Source: Gammaproteobacteria bacterium (GTDB lineage: Bacteria; Pseudomonadota; Gammaproteobacteria; Chromatiales; Chromatiaceae). Taken from it: 57,447 bases of DNA. Within the stretch, counting starts at the first letter, position 1; every line of letters starts with the position of its first letter. Where the stretch lies: positions 1 through 57,447 of the forward strand of contig JAGRGP010000110.1 of assembly GCA_020445415.1 (NCBI GenBank), written 5' to 3'. Made by a program: the position numbers and the translations under genes. Under the pieces are notes generated by a model that saw nothing but the letters and a program-made list of their open reading frames with translations, had not been told where the DNA came from and ran no database searches. This document shows positions 17,879 to 25,863 of the stretch, piece by piece.

Positions 17879-18263
17879 TGTCGTCAAAATAAGTTGATTT
17901 ACGCGTTTAAGTAGACGCCATTACCCCGGTGGCCACGGTTTTCCGTCGGGGGCCGCGTTGTACTTTCCGTCATCACGTGGCGGTTGTTCGTGCATAGACT
18001 GTTAGGGAAATTGATCTGTCGGGAGAGTTTCGGCTCAACAAGTTTTTCTGCATATAACCGAGCTTGGGACACTCCCTAAAATCATACGGAATCGGCAGCA
18101 AGGCGAATGGATTAATATCGTTCGCAATTCCACCGGTGATCCTGCCGGAAACAATTGGACATTGATGAGAGCACATGCTGACAATGGCGTGAGTCCCGTG
18201 TCTGGGGGCAATAGCGATCTTCTCAAGAACTATGACGAAAGGCTAAGATCCGCCAGATAAAAC
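17879..18263. other. Intergenic interval, nothing recognised
   Basis: 385 bases between convergent cydB and DUF1523 ends. Short frames here have no motif or ribosome site, and no clear terminator hairpin was found. Confidence 0.5.
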
Positions 18264-18830
18264 CTATTTCTGATTGTTGTGATCGTCAGCAGACCGGCCT
18301 ATTTCCCGAAACCGTTCGCCAAGATCCAGTCTGCCTATCAACGCACGAAAAAAGCGTATGGCAAATATCAATCCGATAACTAGCAGTGTTACGAAAATAA
18401 TGTTGAACCAAGGGATGTGGGTGTAGTTTTTATCCACCACCTTAACGCTGATGGCGTTGGGAAAAACCGAGATCATTTTAATGCGCCAGCCATAGTATCT
18501 AACCCGTGCCCATGGTTTGTCCGGATTTTGTACCAGGCTTTGTACCTCAGCGCTAAGATCGGCGCTGTCAAACTTGAAATAGGGCGGCCATCCCCATCCC
18601 GTATCTTCGTTTCTGAATACCCGAATTTTACCTGTTCGTGTAATAGCATTGAGGTAGCGGACGTCGCGTGTGCTAGACCCGGTATTAGGGTCTTTTCTGT
18701 CCATCCGTTTTACATCTGTACCGGTGAACTGCACTACGTCCGTGCGTGGCAGATTATAGTGAAGAAACATTCCCACAACCATTACCAGGGCAGTGAGCAA
18801 GATGTACTTAACAATGTTCGCAATGTTCAT
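18264..18830 (-). CDS. DUF1523 family membrane protein
   Basis: 188 residues from the ATG at 18830; the 42 further codons of the open frame look unlike the family. One membrane segment at about 8-25 and another at about 140-160 flank a region with VRYLNAITRTGKIRVFRNEDTGWGWPPYFKFD and RVRYYGWRIKMISVFPN, which mark DUF1523. The middle part is probably periplasmic and the tail cytoplasmic. Function is unknown. No sigma-54 site was found upstream; a hairpin lies at 18924-18957. Confidence 0.8.
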   Translation of the reverse strand: MNIANIVKYILLTALVMVVGMFLHYNLPRTDVVQFTGTDVKRMDRKDPNTGSSTRDVRYLNAITRTGKIRVFRNEDTGWGWPPYFKFDSADLSAEVQSLVQNPDKPWARVRYYGWRIKMISVFPNAISVKVVDKNYTHIPWFNIIFVTLLVIGLIFAIRFFRALIGRLDLGERFREIGRSADDHNNQK

Positions 18831-18923
18831 AGAATAGATTAGGGGACTAGGGTTCAGATCTTGTACTGGTTCCAGTGTACGAAAATATGGCCTACGTGTC
18901 TTGCGAAAAGAGAAGGGATTAAC

Positions 18924-18957
18924 CGTGTCGCGAAAGGAAGTCGCGTTTTGCGACACG
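18924..18957. repeat. Inverted repeat CGTGTCGC-18-GCGACACG
   Basis: An 8-bp perfect inverted repeat with an 18-base loop, about 95 bases upstream of the DUF1523 start. A T-run follows on the plus strand, but no plus-strand gene ends nearby. It could be an operator for the DUF1523 gene. Confidence 0.4.
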
Positions 18958-18972
18958 ATCGTTTTTCAAATC

Positions 18973-19006
18973 GGTTGATAATTAACAACGTCGGTTGATC
19001 TGCACC
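18973..19006. promoter_or_regulatory. Tandem candidate enhancer sites (repeat protein)
   Basis: GGTTGATAATTAAC (18973-18986) and GGTTGATCTGCACC (18993-19006), exactly 20 bp apart, about 120-150 bp upstream of the sigma-54 promoter at 19127. The spacing equals that of the pair at 14844. Confidence 0.6.
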
Positions 19007-19126
19007 ATTAGTGGAGAACTTCTGACGGTGCAGTAGTTCATTATTGTCATGTCAAGTAAGGCGGCAACCCAATTATGAGCCGCCCCACTCACGGTAACTC
19101 TCGCTTGAAATCAACTCGTTCAACAG

Positions 19127-19142
19127 TGGCATGTTTCCTGCT
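19127..19142 (+). promoter_or_regulatory. Sigma-54 promoter of two-repeat periplasmic protein
   Basis: TGGCATGTTTCCTGCT, 15 of 16 match (C for T at the first base of TTGC). It lies 189 bases before the start codon at 19332. Confidence 0.7.
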
Positions 19143-19331
19143 GTAAGGGACGTACCGAATCGGCCGGTGGTTTCCAAACACGCGATGGGGCCTGATCTGG
19201 GAAGACCGATGGTTTATTGATGAACTGAGAAGATCTCTGGTTGGAACGCGATCTAGCTATGTGCCAGAGGGTAGCAATGCAATTCGGTTGAGACATATCG
19301 AATATCTTTAAACACTCGAAGGAGAAATATT

Positions 19332-20075
19332 ATGAAAATGCGGATTTTGACTCTTGCTGTAATCTTTGGATGTTACGGGGTTACTTCGATGGTTATGGCG
19401 GCTGAAACACAGAAGGAGTCAATGACGTCTGAGCAGTCGATGTTAGACAAAGATGCACGTATGGCGAAATGGAAACAAGATAAGGATGAGCTGGAAGTCG
19501 CGCTTGGAGTAGGTAAGGAGAAGTCCTATTATCGTCAGACTCTTGAAAAGATGGGGTATGCCATAACTTCAGTGAACTCTGATGAGTCGGATTATCTCGA
19601 GTACGAGATAATAAAAGGTGGTGACTCCTATGAAGTTCAAATTGATTTCGAGAACGGATTAGCTAACGAGGTTGATGTCACGACCAATATCTGGAGAGCG
19701 GAAGCAACCGAACAGGCTTTGGAGAATAAGGACTATCAGTATACTTACCCTACATCCGTTGCCGAGGATTTTGAAAGCGTCAGCGACAGGATTCGTTCGA
19801 AAGTCTGGGCCGATGAAAAGGATGCCATTGAAGAGCGTCTCGGTATCGGACATGAACGCGGTTATTATCGCTCCGCTTTAGAAGGTATGGGTTACACGGT
19901 GACCTCGATAAATGATAATTCCCCGGATAATTTGGAGTTCGAAGTTGTTAAGGGAGATACCAGCTACGAAGTCGAGGTTGATTTCGATGAGAAAACAAAA
20001 AAATCTACCGCTGTCGACATATCCATGAACATATGGGAGTCGGAGGCTACAGAGAGGGCAAAAGGCGAGGAATAA
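19332..20075 (+). CDS. Periplasmic protein with two tandem ~85-residue repeats
   Basis: 247 residues, start supported by AAGGAG. Signal peptide about 1-23. Two copies of one module follow, at about 47-129 and 159-243. Shared features are [LI]G[VI]G-E-[SG]YYR-[TS]LE-MGY--TS[VI], then L[ED][YF]E[IV][IV]KG--SYEV[EQ][IV][DE]F and a closing NIW--EATE[RQ]A. The second half of each module resembles a PepSY-like fold, but this is tentative. The protein is acidic and its function unknown; a periplasmic binding or envelope-stress role is inferred from its sigma-54 promoter and neighbours. Confidence 0.8.
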   Translation: MKMRILTLAVIFGCYGVTSMVMAAETQKESMTSEQSMLDKDARMAKWKQDKDELEVALGVGKEKSYYRQTLEKMGYAITSVNSDESDYLEYEIIKGGDSYEVQIDFENGLANEVDVTTNIWRAEATEQALENKDYQYTYPTSVAEDFESVSDRIRSKVWADEKDAIEERLGIGHERGYYRSALEGMGYTVTSINDNSPDNLEFEVVKGDTSYEVEVDFDEKTKKSTAVDISMNIWESEATERAKGEE

Positions 20076-20214
20076 TAGAGCCCAGGGGATTGCGAGTGTT
20101 CATCATTCCTGTCCCTCTTCCAGTGCTTTTATTTACTTGAACATTGTCATGTAGTTGCGGGACATGGTTGGTTTACATCTATTCTGCAATTATTGTTACG
20201 ACAGTGATTTTGTC

Positions 20215-20242
20215 GTAAGGCCGTCCTTCCGGACGGCCTTAC
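20215..20242. terminator. Strong hairpin, likely terminator
   Basis: GTAAGGCCGTCC-TTCC-GGACGGCCTTAC, a perfect 12-bp stem with a 4-base loop, 140 bases after the repeat-protein gene. The adjacent T-rich tract lies on the minus-strand side (GACAAAATC), so it may act in both directions. Confidence 0.7.
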
Positions 20243-20602
20243 CCCCGTCAATCAAACAGTTTCTAGAGTACTCCGTTAAAGGAAGGATTAGCGAAGTATT
20301 TGTCGGAATGCGGAAGTAGCGGCAGGATTTGGCGGCTTGGCAGTGACAACCGCATGCCGTGTTTTCGATAATCCGATTGCCGTCGGGTTTGGTTCTGAAC
20401 AGGTACGCAACAGAGAGCGAGAATAGCCAATAAGGCTGCAACCCCGGCACTCAAGGCTTTTCGCTAAAAGATTGCACACAATACAGCGGGGTAACGATGC
20501 CTAGAAATTGGCAGACCGTTACCCTGCATTTGCTGATATTTGAAATGCTCAATTTAGATGGCCGAATCCAATAACAGCCAGAATTCAACCCCAGGGTATA
20601 AC

Positions 20603-20803
20603 TCAAATCCCCGCGCGAGCCGAAGACCCCTTAGGGCCTAACAGGTACCATAGCAAAAGGCCGATTAAGGGCAACAAGACAATCACCACTATCCACAACA
20701 CCTTGCTTCCGGTTCCGGCGCTGCTCCCCAATATTTTGATGATTGCCCAGATATCCAGAATCAGGATGATCAAACCAAGTATTCCACCAACTTCAACGCC
20801 CAT
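20603..20803 (-). CDS. PLDc_N small membrane protein (copy A)
   Basis: 66 residues from the ATG at 20803, chosen for TTGGAG just upstream. Two membrane segments around 5-25 and 34-53, with the family pattern WAIIKILGSS, SKVLWIVVIVLLPLIGLLLWYLLGP. This is the phospholipase D nuclease N-terminal (PLDc_N) domain on its own, found in many small envelope proteins. It is a homologue of 28766-28972. A perfect sigma-54 promoter lies 172 bases upstream. The molecular role is unknown. Confidence 0.85.
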   Translation of the reverse strand: MGVEVGGILGLIILILDIWAIIKILGSSAGTGSKVLWIVVIVLLPLIGLLLWYLLGPKGSSARAGI

Positions 20804-20974
20804 ACAATTCTCCAAGTTCATGAGTGACCCTATTATAGGGGAGATCTCGCTATGAATTCCGTGCCTTTCAAACCGAACAATTTATCCATAACGAGCTTAC
20901 TGCTTCAGATTTAGGCTTGGCGTCTTGAGTGAAATCACAACGCCTAACAACTCCCTCGTCTTTCTACGCAGAAA

Positions 20975-20990
20975 AGCAACTACTGTGCCA
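20975..20990 (-). promoter_or_regulatory. Sigma-54 promoter of PLDc_N copy A
   Basis: TGGCACAGTAGTTGCT on the minus strand, an exact match to TGGCAYRNNNNTTGCW. The leader to the ATG would be about 160 bases. Confidence 0.8.
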
Positions 20991-21760
20991 TTCAAGTAGG
21001 TATTGCATTTTTCTTTCGTATTGCCTCTGGGCCCATTGAAGTCCAAGTCGGTTGAAGCGGTTATTATTTCTCGACGTCGAGACGCATAGCATCTAGCAAT
21101 ACGTTGCCACTTCCTTGGTACGGGGATTTTATATGGTCACCGACCGATTTTCTCTTATCATCGCGCCCATGTTCCAGATCGATCCTCGTCAAGTGCGTCT
21201 TTGTGAGTTTCTTGGCACCAGATTTGCTGTGCCCATATAGAAACGAGTGATGAAACACTAACGTATGTGAGTGAAAATATAGGTGAGTACGTGCGATAAC
21301 CGGAATGGTATCTTTAATACCGACCAGTGTGTGTTCATGGCAGACACAATAAAGACGCCAGCCAACGATGTGTGTGCCTGATGCCGGTGTGAGGGGAATA
21401 AGATAGACTTACCTGAGTTGATTACGGTGCCAGTGCTCGAGTTAACTCGGCTGAGGAGCAGAATGGCTATGAACCGGCGATCAATCGGTGTGAAGTACCC
21501 TGATAATTTGCGCAGGTAGAGTGTGGCAAGATTTATCTACCTCAGTTATATCAGTGTATCAATACCTCGCTTTCGATTTTTGTGGCTAAAAAAACCCGGT
21601 TGACGGTTGAATTGAGCCAACACGGGTCGAAATAGAACAATGGTTTTTGAAATTGCTGATCTAGAGGGAACTATCCGTTTTTTCGAAGGTGGTGCAGGCT
21701 CTGTCTGTGTCATGCGTAACTCATGATAGCTGTTGTGATAATCCAGCGAATAGCTAATCG
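20991..21760. other. Gene-poor interval upstream of PLD-VTT gene
   Basis: A 64-codon leftward frame (21064-21258) has no ribosome site or motif and is not called. GGTTGA repeats occur at 21050, 21598 and 21605, close to the enhancer motif seen elsewhere. The TGG/GC pair near 21642 has one base too many between its elements and is not taken as a sigma-54 promoter. Confidence 0.45.
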
Positions 21761-23893
21761 ATGATCAAAGAACAACAGGATAACAAGTTCGATCAAATCT
21801 TACGGCCTGGTGTCAACTGCTGGGGTCTGGAAGATGCCTCTCACGTCAGTGTAATCATTGATGCTGCCGACTATTTTTCCGCCTTCGCCGAGGCATCCCG
21901 CGCAGCACGAAGGCAAATTCTCATTATTGGATGGGATTTCGATCGGTTGGAGCGGTTATACCGGGACGATAAGGACCGGGGTCTGCCCGACCAACTGGGT
22001 GCATTTTTGATTGCGTTAGTCAGACGAAAGCGGAATTTGCATGTCTATCTGCTGTCATGGGATTTTAATATGATCTATGCAGTAGAGCGTGAGTTATTGC
22101 CGGCACTTCGGTTGCGGCTGCAGGCACCCCGGAGATTTCATTTTCGGCTCGATGGAAAACATCCAAGTGGCGCTTCACACCACCAGAAAGTGGTCGTGAT
22201 TGATGACCAGGTGGCCTTTGTCGGCGGGATCGATCTGAGTCGCTGGCGTTGGGATACCTCGGCGCATATACCCAATGATCCTCGTCGTGTTGACCCTAAA
22301 GGAAAAGCATACCCGCCATTCCATGACCTTATGGTAGTACTGGAGGGGAGGGCCGCCGCCAGGTTAGGCGAACTCGCGCGGCAACGTTGGCGGACCGCTT
22401 GCGGTCGACGAGTCAAACCTGTCGAGGGTCAAGAGCCTTCCCCCTGGCCCCCATCGGTTGCGCCACAGCTAAGGTCGGTACAGGTGGCGATAGCTCGAAC
22501 CATGCCATCATATGCGGGCCGTGCGGCCGTCAATGAAGTCAAACAGCTCTATCTAGACGCCATTGCCAGCGCCCGTAGATTTATCTATATCGAGAATCAG
22601 TACTTCACGGCACGAAGCCTCGCGGATGCGATATGCAAGCGTCTGAGCGAAACCGACGGCCCGGAGGTGATACTGGTTTTACCCGAGAAGACTCAAGGTT
22701 GGTTGGAGCAGGTCACGATGGACGTGCTCAGAGAGCGGGTTCTCTATAGTCTACACCGCGCTGATAAGTGGGGTCGTTTAGGGATATTCTACCCCTATCA
22801 GCCGGATCTGGGAGATGCTTGTGTCTGCGTGCACGCAAAGTTGATGATCATCGACGATAGGTTGGTGCGTATCGGCTCTTCAAACGCCAGCAGTCGTTCC
22901 ATGGGTTTAGATACTGAATGTGATCTGATCATCGAAGCACGGGAGAAAGGGGACGCTGTTACAACCTTTATCCAGACACTACGCTTGAAATTGTTGGGGG
23001 AGCATCTGGATTGTCCGGCGGAGCACGTTGCGAAGGCAGAAACCGACAATAACAGTTTGCTTACCGCCATTGCGACTTTACGCAGCGACGGGCGTAGCCT
23101 TCGCGAGCACAACTGTTCGGTGCCATCGCAACTTGACGAGATGATTCCGGACGCAAGTATTGTTGATCCGTCGGAGCCAGTCAGCCCGGACTACTTTGTG
23201 CGTGAGTACGTCCCCGATAAGAACCGCTCCATTGGGAGGCGGCGCCTCTTCCTATTTCTGATATTGATTACTGCGCTTCTGGCATTAGCTGGTTCATGGC
23301 GTTGGACGCCTTTGCAGGAGTGGCTGTCGCCTCAGAGGATGAACTCGTTGCTTGCCACTATCTCCTCAACAGAGTTACGGGTAACGGCCGCCATTACCGG
23401 GATAACGCTTGCGAGTTTGTTCATGGTCCCAATAACGCTATTGGCGGTAGTAGCAGGCATGGTACTCGATGGCTGGCAAGCGTTTATCTGCATAATGACT
23501 GGGGCCGTCGCCAGCGCGGCCTTCGGATTTTCGGGGGGGCGACTTTTTAGTAGAGATGCGATTGAGCGAATCAGTGGCTCAAGACTAGGCCAACTCAGTA
23601 AACAACTGGCCAGTCGCGGGGTGGTAGCGGTTGCCGTGCTTCGTTTAGTTCCGATTGCACCGTTTGCGATATTCAATCTGATGGCTGGGGCCTCCCACCT
23701 AGGTTTCTACCAGTTTCTCCTGGGTACTATTCTGGGGCTCGCCCCAGGTTTGGGTGCGATTACACTGTTCTCCAATACCCTCAGGTCTGCTGTTGTCGCT
23801 CCTTCATGGCAGAGTGTAGCCACAGCTGGGTTGGTAGGGTTGGTGTTGGTGGTATTATCACTGCTTGCTAAACGTTGGCTACGATCAGGATAA
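21761..23893 (+). CDS. Phospholipase D/cardiolipin synthase-type protein fused to VTT (DedA-like) domain
   Basis: 710 residues. Two HxKxxxxD motifs, H141-K143-D148 (HHQKVVVIDD) and H358-K360-D365 (HAKLMIIDD), define a two-HKD phospholipase D superfamily enzyme (about 20-415), as in cardiolipin synthases and phospholipases. After a linker come membrane segments at about 495-512 and a VTT/SNARE-associated domain (about 540-700) with FMVPITLLAVVAGM and LRLVPIAPFAIFNLMAGAS. VTT proteins act in lipid scrambling or transport. The fusion suggests lipid head-group exchange coupled to movement between leaflets. No clear promoter was found. Confidence 0.9.
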   Translation: MIKEQQDNKFDQILRPGVNCWGLEDASHVSVIIDAADYFSAFAEASRAARRQILIIGWDFDRLERLYRDDKDRGLPDQLGAFLIALVRRKRNLHVYLLSWDFNMIYAVERELLPALRLRLQAPRRFHFRLDGKHPSGASHHQKVVVIDDQVAFVGGIDLSRWRWDTSAHIPNDPRRVDPKGKAYPPFHDLMVVLEGRAAARLGELARQRWRTACGRRVKPVEGQEPSPWPPSVAPQLRSVQVAIARTMPSYAGRAAVNEVKQLYLDAIASARRFIYIENQYFTARSLADAICKRLSETDGPEVILVLPEKTQGWLEQVTMDVLRERVLYSLHRADKWGRLGIFYPYQPDLGDACVCVHAKLMIIDDRLVRIGSSNASSRSMGLDTECDLIIEAREKGDAVTTFIQTLRLKLLGEHLDCPAEHVAKAETDNNSLLTAIATLRSDGRSLREHNCSVPSQLDEMIPDASIVDPSEPVSPDYFVREYVPDKNRSIGRRRLFLFLILITALLALAGSWRWTPLQEWLSPQRMNSLLATISSTELRVTAAITGITLASLFMVPITLLAVVAGMVLDGWQAFICIMTGAVASAAFGFSGGRLFSRDAIERISGSRLGQLSKQLASRGVVAVAVLRLVPIAPFAIFNLMAGASHLGFYQFLLGTILGLAPGLGAITLFSNTLRSAVVAPSWQSVATAGLVGLVLVVLSLLAKRWLRSG

Positions 23894-24208
23894 GGGCAGG
23901 AGATTGCCGATCAACATATTCTTCAAGTATCACGGTCGTGTATCAGCCGGCGGACAAATTGCCAACTCCGGCCAGTCAGGGGTGTTGGCCATTCCGTGTC
24001 TACTCGCCGCTGCAAGTAATAATCATCGGAGTGCTTTCGGAACAACTCCCCTAGTCGGAATCAGGCCTGATTTCTCATTCAGGCCCGGTCAACATATATA
24101 CAATTGGCGTAAATTTATTTGCTGGATCTGTAGGCTGTGGAAGGGGTACTGTCCAGGGAGTTAGCGGGCCGGTGATGGTAACGGCAATGCTGATTGTTCC
24201 AATATCAT
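23894..24208. other. Intergenic interval with palindrome, no gene seen
   Basis: 315 bases after the PLD-VTT gene. Apart from the palindrome at 24064-24085 I see no coding region or repeat. Confidence 0.5.
24064..24085. repeat. Palindrome GGCCTGA-8-TCAGGCC
   Basis: A 7-bp perfect inverted repeat with an 8-base spacer, 170 bases after the PLD-VTT gene and 124 bases before the DUF1840 promoter. No T-run follows, so an operator or an upstream site is as likely as a terminator. Confidence 0.45.
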
Positions 24209-24224
24209 TGGCACTGATTTTGCC
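24209..24224 (+). promoter_or_regulatory. Probable sigma-54 promoter of DUF1840 gene
   Basis: TGGCACTGATTTTGCC. It differs from TGGCAYRNNNNTTGCW only at two degenerate positions (7 and 16), with the GG and GC cores intact. It is 132 bases before the ATG at 24357. Confidence 0.6.
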
Positions 24225-24356
24225 TACAACATCTGCTGAAGTGATAAACCGGCAATAGGCAAATGGTGGCGCCGAATTCTTGGTGCTATTTACAGCTACG
24301 TACCAAGCAGCTGACTAACCGGACGTATGAAGATGGGCGTCCAAGGAGCAATCGAC

Positions 24357-24689
24357 ATGCTGGTTCGTTTTACTAGCGAAGCGGGACCGGACATCGTTAT
24401 GTTCGAAGCGGACGCGGCTTTGATGCTGCGGCTGATGAATCTCAGTGGAAAAATACCGAGTGCGATACTGGCCGACGATATCGAAGAGGCTCTCAGGAAT
24501 TTTCAGGGAGCGGTTCTCAGTGATAGCGAATTTGAAGAATCCGAAAGTACAGCAGGAAATACACTTGAGGAAGACGAAGAGCCAGTCAATTTCATGACCC
24601 GCGCATATCCATTGATTCAATTATTAAAGGTGGCCCAATCCCGTGAGGCCGCGGTAATGTGGAACTACAACAAGGGAACGTATATCTGA
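24357..24689 (+). CDS. DUF1840 family protein
   Basis: 110 residues from the ATG at 24357, preceded by AGGAGC; ten codons of the longer frame are dropped. The start MLVRFTSEAGPDIVMFEADAALMLRLMNLSG and IPSAILADDIEEALRNF are the DUF1840 signature. It is a small acidic cytoplasmic protein with no signal or membrane segment. Family function is unknown. Confidence 0.88.
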   Translation: MLVRFTSEAGPDIVMFEADAALMLRLMNLSGKIPSAILADDIEEALRNFQGAVLSDSEFEESESTAGNTLEEDEEPVNFMTRAYPLIQLLKVAQSREAAVMWNYNKGTYI

Positions 24690-24740
24690 GCGAGTCCAAG
24701 GGCTTGTGACCCTGAGATTCTCGGTATGCTACTTGATCCG

Positions 24741-24756
24741 TGGACTATTAGTTGCA
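24741..24756 (+). promoter_or_regulatory. Possible sigma-54 promoter of creA
   Basis: TGGACTATTAGTTGCA, 14 of 16 match with correct GG/GC spacing, 114 bases before the favoured start of the CreA-like gene. Confidence 0.4.
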
Positions 24757-24870
24757 CCGCAGGTTTTTTTGCTTAATTCGGGTAGCTGAGGATAGGTAAT
24801 AGTTCACGAACGAATTGGGTAAATCACCTAAACGCGCTCGATGAACAGATTCCTAGCCGGAGTTGTTTAT

Positions 24871-25377
24871 ATGAAATGTTTGTGGATTCGCCAATGTAAA
24901 CTGCTGATTCTTCTTGCATGCTCATGCATGCATGATCTATCTATCGCAGATGAAATTGGCAGTGTCGATACCAAGTTCAATCTCTTGAGTCCTGATGATT
25001 CCATCAAGGTAGCGGTAGTTAAAGATCCAAAGGTTGATGGTGTTGTCTGCTACTTGAGTCGCGCGCAAAAGGGTGGATACAGCGGGGCGCTGGGGCTGGC
25101 TGAGGACACGTCAGATGCATCGATAGACTGTCGGCAGGTTGGTCCGATATCGCTGTCCCCCAAGATCAAGCCTGGCGAATCGATGTTTAGGGAGCGGCGG
25201 TCGCTTATATTTAAGTCGCTCAAGATCGTGCGTTTTTGCGATATTGATAATAATGCACTTGTCTATCTCGCTTATAGCGAACGAGTCGTTGAGGGATCAC
25301 CAAAGAATTCCGTATCCGCGGTACCAATAAGGCCATGGCTCAATCAAACAGCACCGATACCCGAATGCCGGTATTGA
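24871..25377 (+). CDS. creA: CreA family protein
   Basis: 168 residues from the ATG at 24871, chosen for CCGGAG upstream; a longer start at 24841 is possible. Signal peptide about 1-26. The mature part has [38 protein letters not shown] and [20 protein letters not shown], the CreA signature, including the conserved cysteines. E. coli CreA lies beside creBCD, but its function is not known. No creBCD homologue is here. Confidence 0.88.
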   Translation: MKCLWIRQCKLLILLACSCMHDLSIADEIGSVDTKFNLLSPDDSIKVAVVKDPKVDGVVCYLSRAQKGGYSGALGLAEDTSDASIDCRQVGPISLSPKIKPGESMFRERRSLIFKSLKIVRFCDIDNNALVYLAYSERVVEGSPKNSVSAVPIRPWLNQTAPIPECRY

Positions 25378-25506
25378 GTTCAACGATGCAAGCGAAAGAT
25401 TACTACAACTTACGGGGTCCATTTACCATCCTCTGGTCGTAATATCTTCAGATAGTTTCTGATCCTTCCTTACATCAATCCTGTTGTAGGAAATCGGCCA
25501 ATTGGT

Positions 25507-25520
25507 GGTTTATATCAACC
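25507..25520. promoter_or_regulatory. Best-scoring candidate enhancer site
   Basis: GGTTTATATCAACC, 13 of 14 match to the palindrome GGTTGATATCAACC. It is placed between the convergent ends of creA and the entericidin gene. It is about 310 bp downstream of the entericidin promoter and 750 bp from that of creA; enhancer-binding regulators can act from either side. Confidence 0.5.
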
Positions 25521-25548
25521 CATTCGGTGTGACCATGAGGGAGGAAAA

Positions 25549-25567
25549 CGGCGGGCATTGCCCGCCG
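25549..25567 (-). terminator. Terminator of entericidin gene
   Basis: Minus-strand CGGCGGGC-AAT-GCCCGCCG, an 8-bp stem with a 3-base loop followed by TTTTCC, six bases after the stop codon. A normal intrinsic terminator, except for a short T-tract. Confidence 0.75.
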
Positions 25568-25573
25568 CCTCGA

Positions 25574-25744
25574 TCAGTATTTCTTTTCTTCCTCCGCTTT
25601 ATCCTCGATCGCGTCTCCAGCGGCCTCGATATCTTTCCCTATGCCGGCAGTTGTGTTACAGCCGCTTAGAAAGACGGTCATCAGACTGGATATGATCAGT
25701 ACCAATAGTCCAATATGGTGCCTAATCGGGTTAGACAAAGACAT
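25574..25744 (-). CDS. Entericidin A/B-like lipoprotein
   Basis: 56 residues from the ATG at 25744 (GAGGATT upstream). A signal peptide ends in a lipobox LSGC, so the mature lipoprotein begins at Cys. Mature sequence NTTAGIGKDIEAAGDAIEDKAEEEKKY has the small, acidic, glycine/alanine-rich form of entericidins. In E. coli, EcnB is a stress-controlled bacteriolytic lipoprotein with EcnA as antidote; no partner gene is adjacent here. A perfect sigma-54 promoter stands 80 bases upstream. Confidence 0.85.
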   Translation of the reverse strand: MSLSNPIRHHIGLLVLIISSLMTVFLSGCNTTAGIGKDIEAAGDAIEDKAEEEKKY

Positions 25745-25823
25745 AGTAGAATCCTCATGTGTGTGGATGATTTTGAGGTAGCGTGTTGTATTGTACATAC
25801 GAGCTTACCCTCGTTATTTTCCA

Positions 25824-25839
25824 AGCAAACGTCATGCCA
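25824..25839 (-). promoter_or_regulatory. Sigma-54 promoter of entericidin gene
   Basis: TGGCATGACGTTTGCT on the minus strand, an exact match to TGGCAYRNNNNTTGCW. It lies in the 119-base gap between the entericidin gene and the PRC-barrel gene. Confidence 0.82.
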
Positions 25840-25863
25840 CCACATCATGATCTTGTTTTAACC

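Noticed and set aside
18264..18956. Longer 230-codon version of the DUF1523 gene
   Set aside because: The first 42 residues do not look like the family, and the ATG at 18830 begins directly before the first membrane helix.
21064..21258. 64-codon minus-strand frame upstream of PLDc_N copy A
   Set aside because: GTG start without ribosome site, no recognised content, and it would end 74 bases before the PLDc_N promoter without purpose.
21642..21658. TGG...TTGCT pair as sigma-54 promoter of PLD-VTT gene
   Set aside because: Eleven instead of ten bases between the GG and GC cores, which normally abolishes recognition.
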